Shown here: positions 1 to 16,542 of the stretch, in pieces
How the letters are laid out: each line of letters starts with the position of its first letter
How positions within the stretch are numbered: position 1 is the first letter of the stretch
Source: Trichoplax sp. H2
Lineage: Eukaryota; Placozoa; Uniplacotomia; Trichoplacea
Length of the DNA: 64,000 bases
Assembly (NCBI GenBank): GCA_003344405.1
Contig: NOWV01000004.1
Coordinates: forward strand, 1,116,001-1,180,000
Reading direction: 5' to 3'
The notes under the pieces: generated by a model
The model's database searches: none
The model's input: the letters and a program-made list of their open reading frames with translations, nothing else
Told to the model about the DNA's origin: nothing
Made by a program: the position numbers and the translations under genes

Positions 1-1517
1 TCTAATAAGTAAGAGTTAATTAGTATTTGAGTTTTACACCAAGTAGGAATCACGGAGGATATCGGCAGTAATTGAAGGCAATGCCAAAATACAAGTTTCT
101 TCCCACGTATGATAATGGCTCATTTTCATTCGATATTCTCTACGACTATGTATAATGTACAGTAATATATTAAAGTTAATATTCCGTGATTAAGCGAGAC
201 ATTGACAGGCAACGAGTTTTACCCGTACTGTATAACATCATTAACCTATGAACTTTTAATGAATTTGTAGATCGAATAATCCTCAGGTTAGTTATTCACA
301 TACTAGTTGCTAAGCCATAACTTCTATCATTTTATAATTCATCTATGGTTAGTTGGTTACTATTTATCATTGAAATTCCATGATCGAATATGTTTTCATA
401 TTAGTTTATAACAGATTTTAGACACAATGTTATTTTTATTAAAATACAATTGTTCAAAATCATATATATTTGGGCTAAATTAGATTATTATAGTATTGAA
501 TTCAATCTACTACTTAATTAATCAAATGGCAATAGTATGTTTTCTTTGTATTAGTTATGGATTATGCTGTAGCGTAGGTTACGGTACCTACGCGGTCTTT
601 CCGTAACTAATTGTATGGTATTACAAATTAATGAGCATCGCTTAGAATTAGTCTAGTCTTAGAGGCTACTATACAAAAGAAGTCATATTGTAATTAAACT
701 TTAAAATGAAAGCATTATTAAAATCTGCGCATCATATTTTTAGCGATAAAATAGCGCAGCTTTACTTAGATATGCTGTTAAGTATCCGTAAAATTTATAT
801 TTTGATCTCGGCAGAAGCCTACCACGTTCGTATTATAAAATACTTAAGATTTCTCTGTGAACATACGTAATTTGAATCTTATTTTAGTTTCTAATATGAT
901 CTCATTCAGTGATGATCACCCGATTACTATATTTAAATATTCAATTAATAAACATGACTCCATTCCTTCTCTGAAAATTTTCAACATTTAGAACATGTAA
1001 GGTTACATAATAACAATGGTACTATAATTGATAAATACTGGGGGGGACCCCGTTTGTTATACTTTGCGCACTGTACGTATTCGTACTCTTTAAATGTATT
1101 TGTAAAGCACAGTTATTTTAATTTAAAACAATCTAGCTAATCAAAAGGAGATTGTCAATAATGATAACTATTATAAAGAATAGATACATAGTTGAATAAT
1201 TGTAACGATACGATAAGATATTAATTGTAAAATAGAGCTGATATGTTGATCATGAGAATACTGCAAAAGAGCAATCATCTAATCAATAATTTATTCTCTT
1301 GAGTTGAGTTTTATTGCAGTAAAGAAGGAAAAGAAAGAACGGAAACATATACAGTAAGATAATTTCATGCTTTGATCATTATAAAACAGAACTTACTGTA
1401 TCCTTTACTACTTCTATCAAACGAAATATGATACTGTATTTCGTAGTTTTATTTAATTGCTGATGTATTTAATGCAATTCATGTAGTAATACAAATTCTT
1501 CGATTAAGAATGTTAGC
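1..1517. other. non-coding, AT-rich, no gene seen
   Basis: No open frame of useful length or recognisable protein segment on either strand. The only local structure I see is a short perfect hairpin at 572-593 (8-bp arms gcgtaggt/acctacgc, 6-nt loop) and a G-run followed by a C-run near 1040-1051. It may be intergenic sequence or 3' flank of a gene to the left. Confidence 0.5.
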
Positions 1518-2197
1518 AGCGCAAGAAGCAGCTTAAAATTATGTTGGAAAATTGCAAACAGTGCGATATTCTTGGTGCTGTAAACTTTTTATTGCAATTT
1601 GTCGTTTTAAGAGGTTTAATGCAGTGGTTCTTGAGTGCTTTATCTTTAAATGAGAATTCGATAAAATGAATCAATAAAATATAAAAAAGGATGAACTTGG
1701 GCTACTGTTGCCACTGTATGTTAGTAACATGTAGTACAAATTTTTATCAGCAGCGACAATTGCTATAGCTGTTAACTGTAAATTGATTATTAGTATGCTC
1801 ACGATTGTATGGGCGTATGTACCCAGTTCATGATGTTGTACTGTATATGTGTATATTTTATTAAAGTGTCATTAAATATATACGGATAACTTTTTATTAA
1901 ATAGAAATAATGATGACTGTATTCGTTTTTAAATCATTTACGAAGGCAGGAGGTAAAATTAGGATTGGTAGTCCATGATTAAAATCATCTCTAGATATGG
2001 AATCAATCTTAGTATCACCGGTTACAATGTCTTATACGCTGCATAATTGTCGCTAATCGTAGATGTGAGCACGCATGAAATTACTGATTAAAGCTTAATA
2101 AAAAGGGCGACTTAATATAGGTACACCCTTCGTATTTTATTTTTTATCACGATTATACTTAAATACGATAACAAATCACAAATCCTGACAAGCCTAA
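1518..2197. repeat. copy 1 of a ~0.68-kb near-identical direct duplication
   Basis: This block is repeated almost base for base at 2772-3455. It ends exactly where a run of 20 N begins. The copies differ by a few substitutions (for example agtgctttatc here against agtactttatc in copy 2, and gcgacaattg against gcgataattg) and by length of one A-run. It contains no recognisable gene. Contact with N gaps at the same end points suggests two haplotypes of one locus rather than a real tandem duplication. Confidence 0.9.
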
Positions 2198-2217
2198 NNN
2201 NNNNNNNNNNNNNNNNN
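2198..2217. other. assembly gap (20 N)
   Basis: Twenty consecutive N separate copy 1 of the duplication from a short isolated fragment. Confidence 0.99.
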
Positions 2218-2751
2218 TTTATAAAACGATAAATGATGCGTTATTGAATTGGAAATTGAAAAATTTCACCATTTCAATGTATAGTTATAAAAACTGTTAT
2301 AAAATAGTATACCATCCTATAGCTCGCATAGAAGCACTTAAGATGGAAGAACATGATGGAAGTTGATTGGTTAGAGTTCTTTACCATTCATATCGTGAAT
2401 TGTCCAATATCGATATTAACTACATATTTAATAGTTTTATGCTTTCTATATACCCTAACATACGGTGTATATACGTATGCTATCGCAATATAATTAATGT
2501 TATCATTGTCATCCCGTCACCTTTTTCATTTATCACTATCATCGCCATCATCGTTATCAACATACTATCATAATCATTCTATAAGGGTAAAATTAACTTA
2601 TTCCAGATACGAAAAAAGATATTATTTCTTCACTGTCACAAAACAGCTTTGCAACAAGATAACGTAATCTACGATCAATAAGTCAATTCCTTGAACTACG
2701 TATCAAGGAACGATATCTGCACTATCACGAGCACTTTTGCTCTACTAGCAG
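2218..2751. other. 534-bp isolated fragment between two gaps
   Basis: This sequence lies between two 20-N gaps and is not similar to its flanks by eye. Its open frames are AT-rich and low in complexity (Ile/Tyr/Ser-rich), with no recognisable protein. Its placement depends on scaffolding only, so it may not belong here. Confidence 0.7.
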
Positions 2752-2771
2752 NNNNNNNNNNNNNNNNNNNN
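2752..2771. other. assembly gap (20 N)
   Basis: Twenty consecutive N, immediately followed by copy 2 of the duplication. Confidence 0.99.
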
Positions 2772-3455
2772 AGCGCAAGAAGCAGCTTAAAATTATGTTG
2801 GAAAATTGCAAACAGTGCGATATTCTTGGTGCTGTAAACTTTTTATTGCAATTTGTCGTTTTAAGAGGTTTAATGCAGTGGTTCTTGAGTACTTTATCTT
2901 TAAATGAGAATTCGATAAAATGAATCAATAAAATATAAAAAAAAAAGGATGAACTTGGGCTACTGTTGCCACTGTATGTTAGTAACATGTAGTACAAATT
3001 TTTATCAGCAGCGATAATTGCTATAGCTGTTAACTGTAAATTGATTATTAGTATGCTCACGATTGTATGGGCGTATGTACCCAGTTCATGATGTTGTACT
3101 GTATATGTGTATATTTTATTAAAGTGTCATTAAATATATACGGATAACTTTTTATTAAATAGAAATAATGATGACTGTATTCGTTTTTAAATCATTTACG
3201 AAGGCAGGAGGTAAAATTAGGATTGGTAGTCCATGATTAAAATCATCTCTAGATATGGAATCAATCTTAGTATCACCGGTTACAATGTCTTATACGCTGC
3301 ATAATTGTCGCTAATCGTAGATGTGAGCACGCATGAAATTACTGATAAAAGCTTAATAAAAAGGGCGACTTAATATAGGTACACCCTTCGTATTTTATTT
3401 TTTATCACGATTATACTTAAATACGATAACAAATCACAAATCCTGACAAGCCTAA
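2772..3455. repeat. copy 2 of a ~0.68-kb near-identical direct duplication
   Basis: Near-identical to 1518-2197. The first base after the gap matches the first base of copy 1, and the last matched bases (cctaa) are where copy 1 runs into its gap. Copy 2 continues into unique sequence downstream of the TGR gene. Any open frame here, such as one crossing the N run, is an artefact. Confidence 0.9.
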
Positions 3456-3677
3456 CTCCTAATCAGCTCTTTCGTCTGGTGTGTATAGTTTGAGTCATAT
3501 TGAGAAGGATATGGTACAACATAATTGCTATGCAAATATCCTTACATACCGCATTGCATAATTGAATAAAGAATCACAGGAAAAAATCATTGTATCTAAG
3601 TGTACTGCCTAAGGGTACACGATCACAAGCAAAGAAAAAATGCTATCCTAGATTTACATACGAGACGAATAGCTATT

Positions 3678-3724
3678 ATCAAATTATGTTCATCTAACTA
3701 AAAGATTTCTAACATAACCATCAT
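3678..3724 (-). promoter_or_regulatory. SECIS element (core) in the 3' UTR of the selenoprotein TGR gene
   Basis: Read on the minus strand, the segment has all the landmarks of a eukaryotic SECIS. A 5' ATGA quartet strand lies at 3724-3721 and the partner TGAT at 3681-3678. Between them a helix pairs ggttatgtt with aacataatt (seven Watson-Crick pairs plus two G-U). The conserved AA (3708-3707) comes 12 nt after ATGA, within the usual spacing. A mini-stem atct/agat beyond the AA resembles form 2 elements. It lies about 295 nt beyond the TGA codon, on the same strand, as needed to recode TGA as selenocysteine. The lower helix is not obvious by eye. Confidence 0.85.
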
Positions 3725-4013
3725 TGAACGCAATCAAGCGTCACAGCTATCTGCTCGCGTTATAAGAGATTTTCACTACCCAAATTATTCTCAAGTAGAT
3801 ACGAGATAGACATGATATTCAAGAAATATAAAGTGATTAATCAGAAAACAGATCTATTAGATCAGAAAATTAGATTATTAATAATAACAGCCACTGGGTA
3901 AAATTAAGGTATGTTAAGTATACTGGTTTTAATTTTTTTAAGACGAAAAAGCAGACATATTAAAATACTATAGCAGCTATCAACGTATCTCTTTTTGATA
4001 GATTTGGGCAGAT

Positions 4014-7823
<3,810 letters not shown>

Positions 7824-10800
7824 CTATATAAAAAGAAATAAAACACCAGATCGGCAAGAATTAAATCACTGGTTATATCATAAAACAGACGCTAGTATAT
7901 TCAGCATTGTACTAATATTTAAAATTTGATACTAACTCTAGGATTTTAACATTCACTATGCCTCTCTCTGTACAGTATATAGCAGACGTTCATCCTGTGT
8001 TTTAGTGTATTTTATTTTAATCGCAACTATTCAGTATCACCCACTACTCCCATCCTTACTATCAATTGCTGTTGAAATAAAGTAAGAATCATTCGTTAAA
8101 ATTAAGAAGTTAGAGGACAGAGAAAAAGTAAATTTAACTATTATTTCTGTGTATCAATGAGTTATTTTCAAAACCGAAATTGAGGATCAATATGTATGTA
8201 AATATATATACGAGTATAAATATAAGCATATCATACAATAAATAGATACGAAGTCAAGTCTTGAATAGTCATAGAAATCTCCAATAAGAGTATAAAAACA
8301 ACTAATCTTTACACGTATTAATAACGAGTTCTATAAATTTATAATCAATGAACTTCTTACAATACTTTGATATTACTCGTATTCTTTGTAATAATAGCAT
8401 ACAAGTGTATTGTACACTCCCAAATCTATAGATTCATTAGTTAACTTTTATTTAAACGCTACGTCGTGAACTTAATCAATAGACAACTAATAATCACAGC
8501 ATTCTATAGGGAACCTGAACTACTTCGTACTGTATACACTATACAGTAGTATATTAAGAGATCGATTAATGATAAAAGTGATAAATTAATTACTAATGAT
8601 TTAGAGACTAATAGTCTAACGCATTACTATAATCATTTTCGATATCTTGGGGTATTGATAATAAGAGGTACGTATGTTTAATCATCATTTTATGTAAACG
8701 ATCGCTAGTTTTTATAAAAATTAATTAAAAGTTGTTTTGCATATGACCTAGTACCTGTATATTATTAATGTAATGGGGAATGTAATGGTTTATGACCATG
8801 TCAGGTACAGTGTCAAAAGGTGTAAAAAAAGACCATCAAACCTTACATAACGGAAGGTTTGACGTGAGCTTAATGATAACATACTACTAAATTAAAGATC
8901 AGGTGTATTCTATGTTTTGATTTTTATCTGCTATACTGTATTGATGTAGAGTAAAGATAGGTTGATGTGAAATAATGTTTAGTAAGTAGAACGGAAATCT
9001 CAAAGGGAATAACAGATTTAAGGTGTATAATTGTACATACTATTGCAGCTGTAAGCACTATAAAAGGAAAATACTAGTGATATAATACTCATTTCCTAAG
9101 TATTTTTATAAAAATAGGAGTTGTTGTGGTAGCAGAATTATTGTTTATCATCATCGTTACGTGTCATCAATTGATTACAAAGGCTGTTGTCTTGTCGTAT
9201 TTCCAGCGAATAATAAATCACTAACGGTTGAATATCTTTATAAAAATATCTATTCGAACAATATAAATTTGGTGTACTGTATATAACGAGTATATTTGAT
9301 TAATTATACACCAAATTATCAGTGAGGAAAGTGGTTTCCAATTAGTAATTGAACAATTTAACTTCCTCTTGCGAAAAAAGTTTAAGGCGTTCTTGAATGA
9401 TCAATTATTTACTAGCTGCAGAAACTGATCATATATCTGGAACGTAGTAGTTTTCTTAGTGGCATAGAGGGCAACGAAGCTGCTTAATTAATAACCGATT
9501 TAGGACCTTTAAATCTCGCGTATGTTAGAGTATTAAATTCCAAAGTATTCTCATATTAAACTTACAATCATGTGTTTACGTCTATCCTCATTCTTGCTTT
9601 ACTATTGTATAGTAGTAATATTAGTACTTTCTCAAGATATAACGCATGGACTACTAGAGAAAATTCTTCTACTAAGTTCTTCTCTCTAATAGTCCTTACA
9701 TGTAATAATTAAGTAACTATCTCGTTAGATGGACTGATTTACTGGTTAGTATAGGAGGTGGTAATATAGTATTGCGTATGTAAATACTGTACTGTACGAG
9801 TATATACAGAACCAAGACTATGACTCTATGAGGACTCCGTCAAGAGAAGCTGTACTTGCCCGTAGCTTATCCAGTACGGTGCTGTCATGGTGCTACGAAG
9901 ATGTTTCGCCACCGATGGACAAAAATGCTTCATTTCTTTGTCTTAGCCTATGCATTCGGGCTTAACAAAGACGGTAATAGATTTTAAATCTTTATTATTA
10001 ACCTATAGTTCTGGCTAAACTATTATGGATATAATACGTAGATGACGTTGCAGTACACTCTTGCATTTCCTTACAGCATTTAGAAAAGATTTTTAAATGC
10101 CACACTAACGCTTACTTAAAATCTGTCAACGCTAGTGAAAAGCTTATTTACCACTAGAGAAATTAAATCTATAGGTCGGATAATTTCTGCATACTAGCAC
10201 GTTATTTTGATGAAATGGTCACGACAGTCTACAGACAGGAAAATCTGATGGAACCACGTGCAATACTTCGGTAGTGAATACTTGTAGAGGTAATGTAGTG
10301 CATACGGTATAGGCGTCGCTAGGATTTTTCACTCGTATTTTCATGTCTTTTCACTACCATCTTTTAGCCAAAACAGGATTGGGTCATTGCGAGTATTTTA
10401 TGTCCTTTCTAAATACAGTACTGTAGTAAATAATTTGCTCAATTATAGCAGGAAGGGTTCAAAAATCAATATTAGAGATTTGTAGAGTTTACACTAACTC
10501 TATGATTAGCGTAGTATCATTACAGTATGCAATTACTGTATACTCAAGATTACATGTAGATCCAATCCTTTCGATCGCAAACTACCGACTGATTGTTAGT
10601 GATACTTTATTGTCAAGGTGATTGTTATTTAGTCAACGTCAAAAGTATCGATTCCTTTTACCCCTATAATACCTTCTACATCATGGAATTGTTAAGATTA
10701 AAAGGTTAAAGAGAAAGTTGCATACTCTGAGATAGGTCAGCACTTATATAGTACTGTACTGTAGATAAGCCCCCATCTTTCAAAATTTCTCATGCTATCT

Positions 10801-11640
10801 ACAGTATTCAACGAGATATAGTTAATACGTAAGATTTAATTAATACTGTATTGAAGTGCATGCATAATAGGTTGTCTTTTGTTATACTGAGATAGTACCG
10901 TACCGGACAGCTGGGTGTGGGATTATGCGAACGACAACTGTAGAACTGTATAAGATCATCTAACAACAACATGCAATGCCGCATGCATACAGATAACAGA
11001 TCTCTAGGCGAGGTCAAAATAAATAAGAAAGAATATTCATTTACGTTATGGTTAATTTTTTGTATTGGACTGAACCGATTACCGGATACTGATAATATGT
11101 AATTTGCATCGAATAGAAGTTACCAGCTTGAGCTTGATAGTACAGTAATAAGGGGGCAAGGACAGACAACGCTTATACGCCTAAATTAAAATTGGATTAA
11201 TTATAAATAGTAGTAATGCTTTACCGTTTGGGTTTTACTGCAGTCAGTTTTACCAATAACCACTATCGTATTTTCCTTGACATAGGTCCGGATTGGACTT
11301 GGTAGTTCAGTTGCCATCGTAAAACTGATTTACTGCAACTTCTTGTGGCTCAACCGCACCGCTTTTGCGTCCCTACAACGGTTGTACAGTACTGTACAAC
11401 CTATCGGTGTTGCACACGGTACTACAGTACCAGGTACCACCAACAGGCAGCCGGCGTTTCACTGTGACCAAAGTATGAACCACTAAAAGAAAGCCGGTTT
11501 ACTTTGAGTAGTCCATGACTGTATACAGTACTGCACATTTTTAGATACCCTTTTAGAGTCTCTAATAAAAATATATATAATATACAGCTGTAATAATAAG
11601 GGTCTCTCCTGCACGTTACCGTAGATCGTTCATTCGTGAC
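7824..11640. other. non-coding stretch; no gene resolved
   Basis: About 3.8 kb without an exon I can support. The missing 5' exon(s) of the TGR gene should lie here or further up. I looked for a glutaredoxin CxxC/CxxS motif on the minus strand and found none by eye. Local inverted repeats occur at 8836-8862 and 9266-9317, and a 22-bp perfect palindrome lies at 11380-11401. From about 9.8 kb the motif TACTGTA/TACAGTA becomes frequent. The GC content rises locally at 9840-9960 and 11230-11470 without a recognisable coding or tRNA signal. Confidence 0.45.
11380..11401. repeat. 22-bp perfect palindrome centred on GTAC repeats
   Basis: The arm ggttgtacagt is followed directly by its exact reverse complement actgtacaacc (the two halves share the central position), so both strands read the same. 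Its core is GTAC-A-GTAC-T-GTAC, the same unit as the larger arrays. It is about 1.3 kb upstream of the small membrane protein ORF. Confidence 0.85.
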
Positions 11641-12560
11641 TATTCGTGACTGCGGTCTATTGTACTGTGCTGTACACTGTAGTTTACTACCCTGTATACT
11701 GTACTGTACAGTACAATACAGTACAGTACAATATAACGGCGCACGTTACAGTACATTGTACTGTACAGTATATCTTTGATGTCAACCTTTGTCAGTGTCA
11801 GGAGTTCAGTTAACAATGAGAAATGAAAGGTGAGGGAGAATCAGTTTATTAGGAACAAATAGCAAGAGAATCACAAATGAAGGACAGAGTGTATGTGGAA
11901 GGATTGCAACAGAACTGAATTCTTAATTGATTGATTGTTCTGCTTATATATTCTAGGTTGCAATATTGTATAGGAACAAATATAGAGATCACAACTATTC
12001 ATGTACCACTAGACTATACAGTACGGTACTGTACAGTGTACAGTACAGTAACAGGGTACAGTATGTGACACAGTACTACAGCATACACTGTACTATCATT
12101 TTGAACCTGCTCTACTGAATCAATCAATCAAAATTTTTTAGAGTGAAATTTCTCGGGCGTCGGACTATAGATAAATACGAATGAAGAAGATCTCTTGATA
12201 CATCCAGGGGCTTCCAAGAGAAAATTTTGTTTCTCTTAGCAGTCCCTGATACATCTTAAGATGCATCACAAATAACTAACAAGGATCTCTATGCAAAATG
12301 ACGTACTGTACAGTGCAGAGTACATTTATTACAGTACTGTACTCATTGTCATTACAGTACAGTACACAGTACTGTACAGTACACTGTACTGTAGTTGAGA
12401 TTTTAATTAATTAATTCGCATTTGTTATTCAGTAATATTGATATACTGTACTGTACTGTACTGTACAGTATTTATTTATTTTTATTTTTTTTTTATTATA
12501 CAGTACGGTACAGTACAGTACGGTACAGTACAGTACAGTACTGCACAACCAAAAGCAAGG
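11640..12560. repeat. (GTACW)n array cluster upstream of the 12.7-kb ORF
   Basis: Several dense patches (about 11660-11775, 12010-12085, 12300-12395 and 12440-12545) consist of GTAC tetramers separated by one A or T, with occasional G spacers. Because GTAC is its own reverse complement, the array reads similarly on both strands and can fold into hairpins. Frames through it give meaningless Tyr/Cys/Thr/Val/Leu repeats. The last patch ends about 150 bp before the ATG at 12699. Confidence 0.85.
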
Positions 12561-12698
12561 TAGCAGCAGATGATAGAGCATAGTACTGCAGTTAAGCAAG
12601 CGAATTTGCATCAAAGAATAAAAATTACTGTAACAAAATCTTGGACTAAGGATATTTGTGCTTGATTGCACCAATAGTAATAATTATTAAGAGTGCTT

Positions 12699-12986
12699 AT
12701 GTATAGACGATATTTTACATCGGGCAGTGAAGCAAGCCGAGGCAAGATTACAATTCTGGAACGAGCTAAATTAAAACTGGCTACGACGATTATCAAACGC
12801 TACCCTCGCGGATTTTCGTCGCTAGCCGGATTGCGATTTTTCATTTTGATCGCTTTCCTATCTTTATTAGTCATCATTACCACTTTAATTGTACTTATCT
12901 TAAGGACTACTAGTGGAGCATTTACGGAAGTTGACAGCAATAACTTTGACATTGATTTCCCTGGCTTCGAGAATCGATTATTCTAA
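12699..12986 (+). CDS. small single-pass membrane protein, family not recognised
   Basis: An uninterrupted 95-residue frame with better codon mix than its surroundings. The N-terminal ~45 residues are basic (RRYF, RGK, ERAKLKL, IIKRYPR). A strong hydrophobic segment of about 24 residues follows (FFILIAFLSLLVIITTLIVL), then a short acidic tail with DIDFPGF ending ENRLF. Many positive residues before the helix predict an inside N-terminus and an outside tail. I start at the ATG at 12699 because the codon upstream in the frame is GTG. AATAAA-like signals follow at about 12980 and 13100. It has no intron, and a GTACW array sits just upstream, as for other genes here. No homologue recognised; it could be a lineage-specific gene or an exon of a larger one. 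Confidence 0.5.
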   Translation: MYRRYFTSGSEASRGKITILERAKLKLATTIIKRYPRGFSSLAGLRFFILIAFLSLLVIITTLIVLILRTTSGAFTEVDSNNFDIDFPGFENRLF

Positions 12987-15900
12987 TAAACATGGATGAA
13001 GATACGATGAATGCCGGTGAGATATTTGAGACAGTACAATTGGTAGACTTGTAATGATTTTAACGTTTGTAAATTTTACTGACATGTTACCATACCGAAT
13101 AATGAATAAAAGTTAATGTACTTTGACGAGAAGTATCATAGAAATATCTGACTGTATGTTAAACGTATACTTATATGCTTTGCGTCGACTACAGAACCAA
13201 AGACAATACTGTATACTAGAGCAGTCACTGTCAGTATATGTAAACTACTGTCCAATGTGATAAAAAACGTTGGTTATAATATACTGTATAATAAACAAGC
13301 ACTACAGTACAGGTATATGAGTGATCGAAATTGTTGATGATATATTACTATATCCTAAGCCTATATTAACGGTACATCAATCTCTATAAACTTAAAAATT
13401 ATGGTGGTAAAGCTTTTGAAAAGTTGATACAGCTTTTATCAATAACTGTAACGTAGTGTTGAATCCCAGTATACGCTTGTTAACTGCAATACTAAAAGCT
13501 TTTAATCAAAGGTATTAGATATCTACTGTATTGTCAGACGTAAATACTATGCTATTTTTATAGCGAATATTGGTAAACTTATTCTTTTTATACCGAAAAG
13601 GATTCGTATGCTCTACCTGCTTCTGATCATCATATTAATAATTATAATCAGCAGTGGTCAAAGTTTACTGACGATAATACAAAACTTTTTAAGATTATAA
13701 GGCGCATATACGCGTAGCACTATGCGTACCTAGCGAGAAAGTTTTTCTTAATTAAATAATTCCAGGTCCCAGATGATCATCGTTTATTCACAAATTTTAG
13801 TTTACAATGGCAGACTCTGGTAGCCTGCTCTGAATCCAACTAATATCAACAGATACAGTATAACTTTCTACAGTATTACATAATACAAGTAATAAATAAT
13901 AAATAATAAAGATATATCACTGGTTGATCAGCCAGCGCAGCTGGTTACACGTATATAGACGACGGAGTACATAAACGGATCTAAATTCTACTACGATTAG
14001 AACTGTTGTTAATAAACAGTAGTTATACTAACAGTTCTCGCTATATGAAGTCGATTCCAGGTTAAGATTTAAATTAGTTGCTTTAAAAGAATTCTCGTTA
14101 TAGCATATTACAGTACGTGATTCAATTCCAGATGGGTTGTTAACTGTAAATTCGAACAGTTTAGAAGTTTACAAATACCTTTTACCTTAAAGTAAGTAAG
14201 ATGTTCATATCCGTGAAAGCATCATCTGAACAATTTCAATCATCAATGATATAATGAAGCGTTCTATTTATTTAATCTATGTACGTAAAAATGTATTGGA
14301 ATCTTGAGCTATCTTAAAACAGCAGAACGATGCCATACTTTTGTTGGTATAAAATTATGGTATAGCATTTCTGAACGGTAGCCAAGGAGTTTAGCAATAG
14401 AGTATCGGGTTCAGTCGCTCCAAAGTCTCAATGTTGAATCGAGCTGTACTCTGTACAGTATATCTATATTGTATGCAATCGCTTACACACACGTATAGTC
14501 CTTTTTTAGGATTACTGTATTAGCAGGAGCTTAACCTTCAGCTTGGTAGTTACATAGAAGTACAGTAGTATAGAGTAGATCCGTTAGATGTTTATCACAT
14601 GTAATGGGAGCAAGTCAATCAATTAATGCTCCCTATCCACTAGCTTCACGAAGCATTAATTAATTTAATTTAATTTAGTCTATTGATCGATTTATTTATT
14701 ACAATAACTTTAAAGTTAACCATTAAAAAATACGGGTATTTTATTTATTAGACTATTGTATATGTAGACATATTCAGATTTTAAACTATAATAACCACTT
14801 TTTAGTGCTACCACGCGTATAGTATACAATTACATATTTAAAATTTATTTTTAAATAAGCCTTGAATGTTGATTGTCTACCGTTTTAAGATTTGGAATCT
14901 AGATTGTCAGAAAGAAAAGAAAGCTAACATGGAATGAATAACTATAATCATCACCTGCTTTGGTTTCGATTATTGAAGTTTATATTATCCATTACGTACT
15001 TCGCGATGATAACTTTAGTTTAAATTTCCTTAAAACCAAATTTATTACGGAGAGAAATCAAATGGGTAGTATTTAATTAAGAATGAACACTATTGATGTA
15101 AAATAAAAATTGTTTAGTCGCAATTCTTTCTTTCCTTTTCTTCCCTTGCCCAAGTGTATGTGAATCTCACACAAAAAAATTAATCTTGAAATACATGTAT
15201 ACGTATACATATTAATTATGATGTAATCAGTCATACTAATATCGTTGCATAGAGACTTTATTAACGAATGCTTGTCTTGGATTTGTTACCAAATGACGGA
15301 TATGGCATGGCATTAAAAGTTCTCATTCTGAATGCAATTATTTGTATTATTTCAGTGACTAATGCATTGTAGTTATTTATTTATTTACTGTCTCAAATGA
15401 ATATATAACTCGTTATCAAATTTATTACTGTATGTGTTCTGATATTGTGTAACACAATATTTATCTTAGGAATAAAAGCCATATCATCAAATTATTAATT
15501 AGTAATATTTTCTGCAGCTATCAGGATCACGTGCTAGGAAATTTTATTATTTTAGATGATGAGAATCTAAGAGTAAGGATGTATTAATATAGTAATTTAT
15601 ACTTTCATTCATGAGAGATTTGCAATGAATTGACAATTCATTGATTTAAATGGAAAACGATAAATTAAGATAGATGAGTATGTCAAGTATACAGTACATC
15701 GAATAAGATTTCTTCGAACTGCTTTTGGCTGCATAACCAATCTTGACTGCTGTCTGCTTCATTAAAGAAATCTGATTACTTCTACATATACACTGCGTCA
15801 CGCTTTTACTTGAATAGTGTCGGTTATAATAATTACAATTAATTGGAGTCGTATATAGCATATACATAAATATCAATAATAGTTATAATCACTTTGCAGG

Positions 15901-16542
15901 CATTTAAACTGATTAAATAAGAAACAATCTATAATATTCTCATTATACGCGTACTATTAATACAATATGACTAAAAGTTTTCTCATAAAATAATATATGA
16001 GGATGAATCATAAAATTTATTAAGCGAATGCTTTGGTCGGGCCAAAGTTATCCGAAGATAGTACATTGGATGACTTACTCATTGAATTAGTCAAAGAACA
16101 AGTGCAATTAATAATGATCAATAAGTCACAGCGGTGGCATGGTCTGTTGCATTGGATATATACAGCGGTTACCGTAAAATAGGTGATATCAAGATACACA
16201 GCATAAAGTACTCAAATTTAATACATTAATACGAAATTAAAGAAGGCAATACTGCGTCCCTATGCATACATAGGAACTGAATGTATCAACTTTTGTATCT
16301 TGATGTAGTGCGTGCCATAAATTGTATACAGTGATATATCGTATACGAATTGTAATAAAATTCTAGTCTGTAGGTATATTTCTTATGAGCGTCATGAACA
16401 CAGACTCGTATCCTCTATCCATATTCTCTCAGCTAACTGCCTATAAAGTGATGAGATTAATTCACTTCGTAAAAATAATAGTTTTTAAGATTAATGTTAG
16501 TTCGAGTTGATATGGATAGATTCAATAATCTTAGAATTATAG
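12987..16542. other. intergenic, no gene seen
   Basis: About 3.5 kb of AT-rich sequence between the small membrane protein and the 3' end of USB1. Open frames are short and low in complexity. One nearly perfect 19-bp palindrome (atattgtgt-a-acacaatat) lies at 15442-15460. I see no RNA gene. Confidence 0.5.

Noticed and set aside
2725-3060. 111-residue minus-strand ORF
   Set aside because: It runs across a 20-N gap and through the duplicated non-coding block; the same sequence in copy 1 does not form a matching gene.
9840-9960. Locally GC-richer segment that might be a tRNA or other RNA gene
   Set aside because: No cloverleaf, A/B box pair or other RNA signature could be made from it by eye.
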